The position numbers and the translations under genes were made by a program. 5,990 nt of DNA from an uncultured Eubacteriales bacterium (GTDB lineage: Bacteria > Bacillota_A > Clostridia > Lachnospirales > Lachnospiraceae). Each line of letters opens with the position of its first letter. The stretch's first letter is position 1. The stretch spans positions 1-5,990 of the forward strand of contig CADCPV010000149.1 in assembly GCA_902803345.1 (NCBI GenBank), read 5' to 3'. Of this stretch, positions 1-5,714 are shown piece after piece. The notes under the pieces were generated by a model. It saw nothing but the letters and a program-made list of their open reading frames with translations. It had not been told where the DNA came from and did no database searches.

Positions 1-31
1 ACTCAAATCCTGTTTTTAATTTACACGGTAC

Positions 32-1390
32 TCAGATTTCCAGCAGATTCTCTATCGCTTTTTTATAGATTTCGATCGAATGCAGGTATTCCGGAATGAT
101 CAGGAATTCGTCGGCATTGTGGATACGATAATCGATGCCCGGCATCTCCGGTCCGAAGGCGATAATGTTTTTCAGGGATTTCGCGTAGGTGCCGCCGCCG
201 ATCACCATCGGCTCATGCTCCGTGTCGCCTGTAATTTCCTTATAAGCGCCGTATAAAGCGTCGACAAGCGGGGATTCTCTCGGGTAGAATAAGGGTTCTC
301 CGATGCCGAGAACTGTCAGTGTGCCGCCTTCATGATCAAGATACGGCCCGACTGCGGAAAGCAGCTGTTCTTTCCGGATTGTCACCGGCACCCGGATATC
401 GACTGTGCAGTTAATCACACCGTCCTTCATGCTGACAATACCGTTGTTGAAGGTCAGCACGCCGTACGCGTCTTCAAACTTCAGCCCGCAGCCCGATCCG
501 TCGCATTTTGTGCCGATCCGGTCGTTGTAAAACCGGACGAAATCATCCTCAAAACCAGCCGCCTGAAGTGCCTCCATCGTGCAGCCCGCGGCGTTGACCC
601 CGAGAAGCGGTGTCGACGCATGTGCCGCAAGGCCTTCCGCGAAAATTGTCAGCTTTCCGTCCTCTTCCGTGACGGAAAAGCTCTTCAGTTCTGTGGCTGC
701 AAGCGCCTGTTCCAGCGCCTCTTTCGTCACTTCTCCCGCGGGAATCACTGTCGTGCACTGATGACAGACTGCATTGAAGACAAAGCCGCCGTGAATATCG
801 AGAATTCTGGTGTTTTTGCTCTCGGCTTTCATCGCCATTCCGCCCTTTTCCCCGTAAATGCAGGGGAAATTGCCGTCGGGTGTAAAGCCGCAGGATAATT
901 CTTCCGCGACTTCATTGTAATGTCTCATGCAGCGGGAGCCGGTCTCTTCGTTGCAGCCCATGATCAGCCGGATGCGTTTTCCGAGCTTCACGCCCGAGTC
1001 CCGGATAAGCTTCATCGCATAGAGGCTCGCGATTACCGGTCCCTTGTCATCCGTCGTTCCGCGGCCGTAATAGCGATCCCCGATCCGGGTCATTGTAAAG
1101 GGATCCGTATGCCACCCGTCTCCGGCCGGTACAATATCGAGATGTCCGGCGATACCGATGATTTCCTTGCCTTCTCCTATCTCGGCGTAGCCGCAGTAAT
1201 TGTCGAGATTTACCGTCCGAAAGCCCAGTCCTTCCGCAATCCGGAGCGCTTCCGTAAGAACAGCTGCCGTTCCTTCGCCGAAAGGTTTTCCTGGAAGCGC
1301 TTCCGAAAGCTTCGAGTCATACTTTACAAGGCGTCCGAGATTTTCGAATATTTCTTCGGAAAGCACCTGAATCTGTTCCCTGATTTCCAT
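32..1390 (-). CDS. Sapep/PepV-like M20 metallo-dipeptidase
   Basis: A 452-residue cytoplasmic metallopeptidase of the M20 Sapep/PepV group, which removes the N-terminal residue from dipeptides and some short peptides using two metal ions. The motifs are all present in order: AGHLDIVP (His83 and Asp85), GRGTTDDKG (metal-bridging Asp at 114), GCNEETGS (Glu148 base and Glu149 ligand), FTPDGNFP (Asp172), AHAS (His257, from the lid domain) and YRIHNADE (last ligand His424). The spacing fits Lactobacillus PepV as I recall it. A lid domain lies roughly between residues 175 and 345. There is no signal peptide. I start it at 1390 because a GGAGGAG site lies 8 bases upstream and a promoter overlaps the longer frame. 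That frame could start at 1495 or 1435, but the extra 35 residues look untranslated. The gene appears to be transcribed alone, from 1434-1462. The family call is firm; the exact peptide preference is not visible. Confidence 0.94.
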   Translation of the reverse strand: MEIREQIQVLSEEIFENLGRLVKYDSKLSEALPGKPFGEGTAAVLTEALRIAEGLGFRTVNLDNYCGYAEIGEGKEIIGIAGHLDIVPAGDGWHTDPFTMTRIGDRYYGRGTTDDKGPVIASLYAMKLIRDSGVKLGKRIRLIMGCNEETGSRCMRHYNEVAEELSCGFTPDGNFPCIYGEKGGMAMKAESKNTRILDIHGGFVFNAVCHQCTTVIPAGEVTKEALEQALAATELKSFSVTEEDGKLTIFAEGLAAHASTPLLGVNAAGCTMEALQAAGFEDDFVRFYNDRIGTKCDGSGCGLKFEDAYGVLTFNNGIVSMKDGVINCTVDIRVPVTIRKEQLLSAVGPYLDHEGGTLTVLGIGEPLFYPRESPLVDALYGAYKEITGDTEHEPMVIGGGTYAKSLKNIIAFGPEMPGIDYRIHNADEFLIIPEYLHSIEIYKKAIENLLEI

Positions 1391-1398
1391 ATCGATTT

Positions 1399-1405
1399 CT
1401 CCTCC
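1399..1405 (-). promoter_or_regulatory. Ribosome binding site of the M20 dipeptidase
   Basis: GGAGGAG on the minus strand, 8 bases before the ATG at 1388-1390. It decides the start codon, because the upstream in-frame ATGs at 1435 and 1495 have no comparable site and sit in or before the promoter. Confidence 0.85.
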
Positions 1406-1433
1406 GAAAGATACCCTTCTGGTTTTCCCTGCC

Positions 1434-1462
1434 ATTTTACCATAAAATTTCCCGCTTATCAA
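1434..1462 (-). promoter_or_regulatory. Sigma-A promoter (extended -10) of the dipeptidase
   Basis: On the minus strand TTGATA (1457-1462) is followed after exactly 17 bases by TAAAAT (1434-1439). A TGG just before the -10 gives the TGnTAnAAT form of an extended -10. Each hexamer has five of six consensus bases. Transcription would start near 1427, giving an untranslated leader of about 37 bases before the ATG at 1390. The promoter sits between the upstream hairpin terminator and the dipeptidase, so the gene is probably an independent unit. Confidence 0.8.
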
Positions 1463-1464
1463 CG

Positions 1465-1515
1465 AAAAACAGCCTGCAGGCAAAAAGAACTCCATCTTTC
1501 CCGCTCACAGGCTGT
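1465..1515 (-). terminator. Terminator-like hairpin downstream of the M14 relic
   Basis: On the minus strand ACAGCCTG (1508-1515) pairs perfectly with CAGGCTGT (1469-1476), followed by a run of five T (1465-1469, with the last stem base shared). The 31-base loop is long, but AAAGA and TCTTT inside it can pair and shorten it. It lies 34 bases after the stop of the degraded M14 frame and just before the dipeptidase promoter, where a terminator for the lost gene would be. It also argues against translation of the dipeptidase from 1495. Confidence 0.6.
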
Positions 1516-1549
1516 GAATCTGTCCGTTTTATGATTCCGCTTCGGGTTT

Positions 1550-1845
1550 TCAGTACACCGTCGCAAGCATTCCCCAGATATACTTATGTTCTTCCCAGAG
1601 CTCCGGGAACTGATCAATCGGCAGGGGCGCAGGAACGGTCCCCGCAGGAATGGCAGCTGATTGCCATCAGCGGAATTGTCATGCTGTTGATAATCATCAT
1701 CCGAGCCTGCGTTTCCTTTTCGGAACCCGGCGCACTGCCCTTGTAGAATGTGCTCGAAGGCGCCGAACGTTCAGCACGGTATCCCGGCTCGCTGTGAAAT
1801 CGTAACGCCGTCCGGGTTTACCATAGGTTCGACATAGAAAGGAAG
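1550..1845 (-). pseudogene. Degraded M14 zinc carboxypeptidase (C-terminal pieces)
   Basis: No intact frame exists, but three minus-strand pieces in family order resemble M14 peptidases of the gamma-D-glutamyl-diamino acid peptidase/YqgT type. Piece 1 (about 1842-1771) reads FYVEPMVNPDGVTISQ and then hits a TGA; NPDG is an M14 hallmark. Piece 2 (about 1772-1638, another frame) reads FYKGSAPGSEKETQAR followed by AISCHSCGD, matching the family's PGSE-ETQA segment and the HS motif whose His (codon 1650-1652) is the third zinc ligand. Piece 3 (about 1651-1550, a third frame) reads TVPAPLPIDQFPELWEEH and on to a natural-looking stop at 1550-1552. The first zinc site (HxxE), the DxNRN stretch after NPDG, and the region expected between pieces 2 and 3 are missing, so there are deletions as well as frameshifts. 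It cannot make an active enzyme. Family assignment is from remembered motifs. Confidence 0.8.
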
Positions 1846-1872
1846 TCAACCGAAAAAGGCATACTTTCCTCT

Positions 1873-1900
1873 TTTCAATCATACTTTTCTGTGATAAGAT
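1873..1900 (+). promoter_or_regulatory. Candidate promoter for the xylosidase
   Basis: TTTCAA (1873-1878), a 16-base spacer, then TAAGAT (1895-1900) preceded by TGA, giving an extended -10 of the TGnTAAGAT form. The local sequence is AT-rich in a GC-richer neighbourhood. Transcription would begin near 1907 and run into the beta-helix gene. The -35 is only a fair match, and the distance to the gene is long. Confidence 0.45.
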
Positions 1901-1912
1901 GGATTCAGAAAG

Positions 1913-1949
1913 AAAAGCGGAATGGTCCGGAAAAATGCTTCCGCCTTTT
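1913..1949. repeat. Imperfect inverted repeat in the leader
   Basis: AAAAGCGGAA (1913-1922) pairs with TTCCGCCTTTT (1939-1949), with one bulged C and a 16-base loop. A second CGGAA at 1928-1932 could pair with the same TTCCG, giving a competing shorter hairpin. Read on the minus strand the stem ends in TTTTCTTTCT, like a weak terminator; on the plus strand it would begin about six bases after the predicted transcription start. Function is unknown. Confidence 0.4.
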
Positions 1950-1962
1950 CGCGCCGGCAGTC

Positions 1963-2116
1963 GGTGAAATGTTTGCGGAAGCCGACGAATACCTGGGCGA
2001 TCTCGGAAGTCCCGTCGGCGTCCCGGCCTATCTTCCGCCGAATGCGCGGGGTGAGGACAACATTCACTCGTTTCCGCGCGAACCCGGGCGTAAATTACGT
2101 ACTGGATATCCGGTAA
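1963..2116 (+). pseudogene. Possible relic of an unidentified gene, C-terminal end
   Basis: The plus strand reads like real protein in two frames. From 1963 to about 2068 one frame gives GEMFAEADEYLGDL, then GSPVGVPAYLPPNARGEDN, with codons (GAA, GCC, GAC, CTG, GGC) like those of the neighbouring genes. Near 2070 the protein-like reading moves to another frame, giving FRANPGVNYVLDIR and a TAA at 2114-2116. This looks like one coding end with a frameshift. I do not recognise the family and see no ribosome binding site for a start. It could be chance, since GC-rich DNA often stays open in several frames. It is followed 73 bases later by the xylosidase start. Confidence 0.3.
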
Positions 2117-2173
2117 GCTCTCTGCCGGAAGGCACATGCAAACCGGTTTTATAAACAAAGTGGAAAAACATTC

Positions 2174-2180
2174 AAGGAGG
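2174..2180 (+). promoter_or_regulatory. Ribosome binding site of the beta-xylosidase
   Basis: AAGGAGG, a near-perfect anti-16S match, 9 bases before the ATG at 2190. The in-frame ATG at 2136 has no such site, and the residues it would add do not resemble the family N-terminus, so 2190 is the start. Confidence 0.9.
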
Positions 2181-2189
2181 AAAACATCT

Positions 2190-4178
2190 ATGCTCTACTA
2201 TGTCAATGCGGCCGCTTCCCGCGACGGGAACGGGTCGAAGGAAATGCCCTTCAAATGGATCAACGATGCTGCGAAACTCGCGAAACCTGGCGATGAAATC
2301 ATTGTCGCACCGGGAATATACCGCGAAAAGGTTACGCCGAAATACGCCGGCGAAAAGGACCGGCGTATTACGTACCGCGCGGAAGTGCCCGGGCAGTCTG
2401 TGATCACCGGCTCCGAAAAGTTCTCCGACTGGGAGCCCTATGAGGGAAACACCTACGTTGCGCGGATCGATAACGGCGTCTTCGCCGGCTGGAATCCCTA
2501 CAAGGAAAGAGTCTGCGGCGACTGGTATTTCTCACAGGACATCCGCCATACGGGCTTCGTCGTCCTAAATGACCGGATGATGTATGAAGCCAGCACCCTT
2601 GAGGAATGCCTTGCGGGCGAGCCGACTCTTTCAAGCTGGACGCCGGAGGAATCCATTTATAAATATTACACCGAGCAGGACGGAGACACGACGGTAATCT
2701 ACGCGAACTTCCAGGGCATTGATCCCCGGGAAGCGGATGTGGAAATCGCGGTCAGAAGGAACTGCTTCATGCCCGATGAAAACTGGATTTCCTATATCAC
2801 GGTCAGCGGTTTTGTGATCAAAAACGCAGCGACGACCTGGGCTCCGCCGGCAGCCTACCAGGACGGTGCGATCGGCCCGCACTGGTCGAAAGGCTGGATC
2901 ATCGAAGACTGTGAAGTGTACAACAGCCGCTGCTGCGGCATCTCCCTCGGCAAGTACCGCGATCCGGAAAATGACATGTACTTCTACACGAAGCATGTCA
3001 AGAGCCCGACCCAGATGGAACGTGACGCGGTCTGCCGCGGCCAGTATCACGGCTGGCTCAAGGAGCGGGTCGGCTCGCACATCGTCCGCCGCTGTGAAAT
3101 CCACCACTGCGAGCAGACCGGTATCGTCGGACGCATGGGCGGCGTCTTTTCCACCATCGAAGACTGCCATATCCACCATGTCTGCAACTCGAGCCAGCTC
3201 GGCGGCGCGGAAACTGCAGGAATCAAGCTGCATGCCGCGATCGACGTAACCGTCAAACGCTGCCATATTCACAACTGCATCATGGGCGTCTGGTTTGACT
3301 GGCAGTCGCAGGGCGCGCGGATCACCCAGAACCTGATGCACGACAACATGCCGCCTGAAGGAACTGCCCCGGCCCGCGGCTCAATGTACTCCTGCGATAT
3401 CTTCATCGAAGTCGGCCACGGCCCGACACTGATCGACAACAACCTCCTGCTGTCAAAAGGTGCCGTTTCCATCCCAACAGAAGGTGTCGCCTGTGTCAAC
3501 AACCTGATGCTCGGTGCTTTCCTGACGGTGAATTCCGGCGTTGATTCCGTCGTAAACGGCCAGCGTGAGCCGCGTTATACGCCCTATCATATCCGCCACC
3601 GTACTGAAGTCGCAGGCTTCATGACGATCCTGCACGGCGACGACCGGGTCTACAACAACATCATGGTTCAGTATTATCCTGTGACCGATCCGGAGCGTCC
3701 CTTCACGAGCACCGTCTACGAAGTCGCCGGAACCGCACAGTTTGACATCTTCCCCTCCTATGAGGAATGGATTGCACAGTTTGATTTCACAAAGGAGCCG
3801 CATATGGGCGAGCTTGCGAAAGCCCACTTCGGACATCTGCCGGTCTGGATCGACGGAAACGCCTACTTCGGCGGCGCAAAAGTCTCGAAGCATGACAAAA
3901 ATGCGCTTGTAAATGACACGGATGAGGTGAAGGTTGAACTTTCATGTGAAGACGGAAAATGTGTCCTGAAAACCAACGTCTTTGAGCTGGTAAAGGGTTT
4001 CGAGCGCGGCATCATCACAAGCGACATCCTCGGCCAGGCTTTCGAGCCCGAGCAGCGCTATGAGAATCCGGACGGGACCGAAATCATTTTCAACCGCGAC
4101 TACTTCGGAGATCACCGCGGAACAAAGGCAATTCCTGGCCCCTTCGCAGAAGTGAAGTCCGAATACACCGTACTGTAA
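2190..4178 (+). CDS. GH120-type beta-xylosidase (right-handed beta-helix)
   Basis: A 662-residue protein that should release xylose from the non-reducing end of xylo-oligosaccharides by a retaining mechanism. The N-terminus (LYYVNAAASRDGNGS, then AAKLAKPGDEIIVAPGIYRE) is the usual opening of DUF1565/beta-helix proteins. The remainder follows GH120 XylC of Thermoanaerobacterium as I recall it: NPYKERVCGDW near 102-112, WAPPAAYQDGAIGP and WSKGWIIED at 217-240, GIKLHAAIDV at 344-353, then WFDWQSQG with nucleophile Asp370 and DIFIEVGHGP with acid/base Glu407. Length is close to XylC (about 640). Beta-helix rungs recur from about 237 to 492. There is no signal peptide or membrane segment, so it is likely cytoplasmic and acts on imported oligosaccharides. 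Oddities are about 14 extra residues between the two catalytic residues (387-402) and cysteines in place of ladder asparagines. The gene stands alone, with its own ribosome binding site and a terminator after it. The substrate could include other pentosides; GH141 and other beta-helix enzymes are less likely. Confidence 0.88.
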   Translation: MLYYVNAAASRDGNGSKEMPFKWINDAAKLAKPGDEIIVAPGIYREKVTPKYAGEKDRRITYRAEVPGQSVITGSEKFSDWEPYEGNTYVARIDNGVFAGWNPYKERVCGDWYFSQDIRHTGFVVLNDRMMYEASTLEECLAGEPTLSSWTPEESIYKYYTEQDGDTTVIYANFQGIDPREADVEIAVRRNCFMPDENWISYITVSGFVIKNAATTWAPPAAYQDGAIGPHWSKGWIIEDCEVYNSRCCGISLGKYRDPENDMYFYTKHVKSPTQMERDAVCRGQYHGWLKERVGSHIVRRCEIHHCEQTGIVGRMGGVFSTIEDCHIHHVCNSSQLGGAETAGIKLHAAIDVTVKRCHIHNCIMGVWFDWQSQGARITQNLMHDNMPPEGTAPARGSMYSCDIFIEVGHGPTLIDNNLLLSKGAVSIPTEGVACVNNLMLGAFLTVNSGVDSVVNGQREPRYTPYHIRHRTEVAGFMTILHGDDRVYNNIMVQYYPVTDPERPFTSTVYEVAGTAQFDIFPSYEEWIAQFDFTKEPHMGELAKAHFGHLPVWIDGNAYFGGAKVSKHDKNALVNDTDEVKVELSCEDGKCVLKTNVFELVKGFERGIITSDILGQAFEPEQRYENPDGTEIIFNRDYFGDHRGTKAIPGPFAEVKSEYTVL

Positions 4179-4188
4179 CGCTGATCAG

Positions 4189-4204
4189 GCAGGAACCATC
4201 CTGC
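4189..4204 (+). repeat. Small hairpin after the xylosidase stop
   Basis: GCAGGA-ACCA-TCCTGC, a perfect 6-bp stem with a 4-base loop, 10 bases after the TAA. It has no T-run of its own and lies just before the main terminator. It may help stabilise the 3' end of the mRNA or be incidental. Confidence 0.4.
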
Positions 4205-4217
4205 GGGTCATCAAAAA

Positions 4218-4257
4218 CCGGCCTGCCGTTTTGCTGCGGCAGGCCGGGGTTTTTTTT
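4218..4257. terminator. Bidirectional rho-independent terminator
   Basis: CCGGCCTGCCG (4218-4228) pairs perfectly with CGGCAGGCCGG (4237-4247) over 11 bp, with an 8-base loop. On the plus strand it is followed by GG and eight T (4250-4257), ending the xylosidase transcript. On the minus strand the same stem is followed by five T (4213-4217 read in reverse), 7 bases beyond the serine hydrolase stop, so it serves both convergent genes. Confidence 0.93.
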
Positions 4258-4263
4258 CTTTCG

Positions 4264-5640
4264 TTATGCTTCTGTCTTTTTTCCGGTCACGCCCCACAGG
4301 GTCAGGCCGTTTTCGTCCAGCGTAAAATCGTCCGTATCCCGGAAAGCGAAGATATTCTCCGAAAGCGGGTAGATTTTCAGTTCATAATCCCTGTCTTTAT
4401 AGCTGACTTTGCCATAAAGATCCCCGTCCTTCATCAGGATTTCATGTATGGCAAACCCGATATCGGGGTTGTCGTAATCGTATCGGCCGATGAGCGATTC
4501 CCAGCTGCTGCGGTCGGGATTCCGGACAGCGAGTTCTTCAAGGGTTCTGACAGGCTGCGGTTCTTCGCATCTTGCAATCGCTTTCATGCCGGAAAAGAAA
4601 GCATCGGAGGCCCTGAAATCGATGTCTTCGCGGCTCCGAAGAATGATCAGGACCTTATCCTCATCGACAAAGCGCTGGTACCAGGAAGTATATCCGGGCC
4701 ATCCGCCGCTGTGACAGACGATGAGGCCATGTTCCGGGTCGTTCAGAACATCCCAGCCGAAACCGTATCCCGGTTCCCCGTCTTCGTCCGAATCGACGGT
4801 TGTTTCGCCGCTGTTCAGCTTACCCGGCGTATACATCATCATCTGCTCTTCTTTTGTGAGCACTTTCTCTTCCCGTAAAGCCCTGTCCCATGCCAGAAGA
4901 TCAAAAATGTTGGAGTGTACGAGCCCGTCACCGGATACGCCGTCCAAAGGAACAACATGATGGTTTTCCGGTGAGTCATCAGCAAGCACCCATTCGTCCG
5001 ACCCGAAGCTGGTTACCATGCCATAGGCAAGATTGTCTATGCTGAGGCCATCTTTTCTTCGGTGCAGGACATGGGTTGATTTCATCCCTGCAGGCGCAAA
5101 GATGTTTTTCTCGAGGTATTCTTCATACGGGACACCCGAAACCTTTTCCACAATCTGCGCTAAAAGACAGTAACCGGTATTGGAGTATTCCCATTTTTCT
5201 CCCGGAGCAAATTCCGCCTCTTCGCCGCATTCTGCAAGGAAACGGACAATGATATCGTTTCCCGGAATCCTGTTTTCCTCTTCGGCTTTCTTTCCGACCC
5301 AGTCCATATAATCGGGAAGTCCGCCGGTGTGGTTCAGAAGATGGCGGATCGTAACGCCCCGGTAGGGAATCTCCGGGAAGAATGCCGTGATCTCGTCTTC
5401 GAGACTGATCAGTCCTTTTCGCCGAAGCAGCATCACAGCCGTGGCCGTGAAATTTTTGCTCACCGACGCCAGGTCAAAGATACTGTCCTCCCGCATCGGA
5501 AACATATTTTCAGAATCCCGCCAGCCGACAGCGCCTTTCGTGACAATCTCTCCGTTTTCCGCATAAAGCCAGGTACCGGTAAAGGCGCCTCTTTCATGGG
5601 CTTCCCGGACCAGGTTTTCCATCATTGTTCTCTTATCCAT
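4264..5640 (-). CDS. Serine hydrolase, beta-lactamase/S12 fold
   Basis: A 458-residue member of the beta-lactamase (class C-like)/penicillin-binding serine hydrolase family. The catalytic set is complete: SVSK at 59-62 (nucleophile Ser59, Lys62), YSN at 152-154, and HSGG at 310-313 in the place of the KTG box. NHTGGLPDY at 103-111 and GYGFGWDV at 291-298 are also typical of this group. After about residue 375 a small C-terminal domain, probably a beta-barrel, follows. There is no signal peptide or lipobox, so it probably works in the cytoplasm. HxG in place of KTG is usual for the esterases and peptidases of this fold. Start at 5640 is supported by AGGAG 6 bases upstream. It ends 7 bases before the shared terminator and follows the 5715-5990 gene by 74 bases on the same strand, so co-transcription is likely. 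The fold is sure; the substrate (ester, D-amino acid peptide or acyl sugar) cannot be told. Confidence 0.9.
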   Translation of the reverse strand: MDKRTMMENLVREAHERGAFTGTWLYAENGEIVTKGAVGWRDSENMFPMREDSIFDLASVSKNFTATAVMLLRRKGLISLEDEITAFFPEIPYRGVTIRHLLNHTGGLPDYMDWVGKKAEEENRIPGNDIIVRFLAECGEEAEFAPGEKWEYSNTGYCLLAQIVEKVSGVPYEEYLEKNIFAPAGMKSTHVLHRRKDGLSIDNLAYGMVTSFGSDEWVLADDSPENHHVVPLDGVSGDGLVHSNIFDLLAWDRALREEKVLTKEEQMMMYTPGKLNSGETTVDSDEDGEPGYGFGWDVLNDPEHGLIVCHSGGWPGYTSWYQRFVDEDKVLIILRSREDIDFRASDAFFSGMKAIARCEEPQPVRTLEELAVRNPDRSSWESLIGRYDYDNPDIGFAIHEILMKDGDLYGKVSYKDRDYELKIYPLSENIFAFRDTDDFTLDENGLTLWGVTGKKTEA

Positions 5641-5646
5641 ATTGAT

Positions 5647-5651
5647 CTCCT
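5647..5651 (-). promoter_or_regulatory. Ribosome binding site of the serine hydrolase
   Basis: AGGAG on the minus strand, 6 bases before the ATG at 5638-5640. It supports that start over the internal methionines at residues 6 and 7. Confidence 0.75.
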
Positions 5652-5714
5652 GTCAGGCATTTCTCTCCGGACGGCATTTTCTGCTGTCAACGGATTCCGG
5701 CTGCTCTCTTTCGC

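Larger units (their letters stand above)
1846..2189. other. Gene-free leader between the M14 relic and the xylosidase
   Basis: This 344-base stretch holds no convincing intact gene. It contains a candidate plus-strand promoter (1873-1900), an imperfect inverted repeat (1913-1949), a possible coding relic (1963-2116), a short inverted repeat CGTAA-A-TTACG (2089-2099) and the xylosidase ribosome binding site. A second possible -10, TATAAA at 2150-2155, is closer to the xylosidase but has no good -35. If transcription starts near 1907 the xylosidase mRNA has a leader of about 280 bases, long enough for control. I do not recognise a riboswitch or a XylR-type operator in it. Confidence 0.55.

Noticed and set aside
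332..898. A 188-codon open frame on the plus strand, antisense to the dipeptidase
   Set aside because: It lies wholly inside a gene with all catalytic motifs, its residues are Cys/Arg/His-heavy with no recognisable motif, and it has no ribosome binding site.
1697..2158. A 153-codon minus-strand frame across the intergenic region
   Set aside because: It is Arg/Cys/His-rich, has no motif, and passes through the M14 relic in a frame other than that of the recognisable pieces at most points.
2631..3341. A 236-codon open frame antisense to the xylosidase
   Set aside because: The GC-rich third positions of the real gene keep the opposite strand open. The translation is Asp/Val/Ala-biased and matches no family, while the plus frame carries the GH120 motifs.
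4231..4878. A 215-codon plus-strand frame starting inside the terminator
   Set aside because: It is antisense to the serine hydrolase, starts in the hairpin loop and has no ribosome binding site. Its hydrophobic start is chance from the terminator sequence.
4264..5640. An antibiotic-resistance beta-lactamase
   Set aside because: The protein has no signal peptide, carries HSG in place of KTG and has a C-terminal extra domain, all of which fit the general esterase/peptidase branch and not a secreted beta-lactamase.
5685..5690. A perfect TTGACA on the minus strand upstream of the serine hydrolase
   Set aside because: At 16-18 bases downstream there is no -10 like TATAAT, so it is not supported as a promoter.
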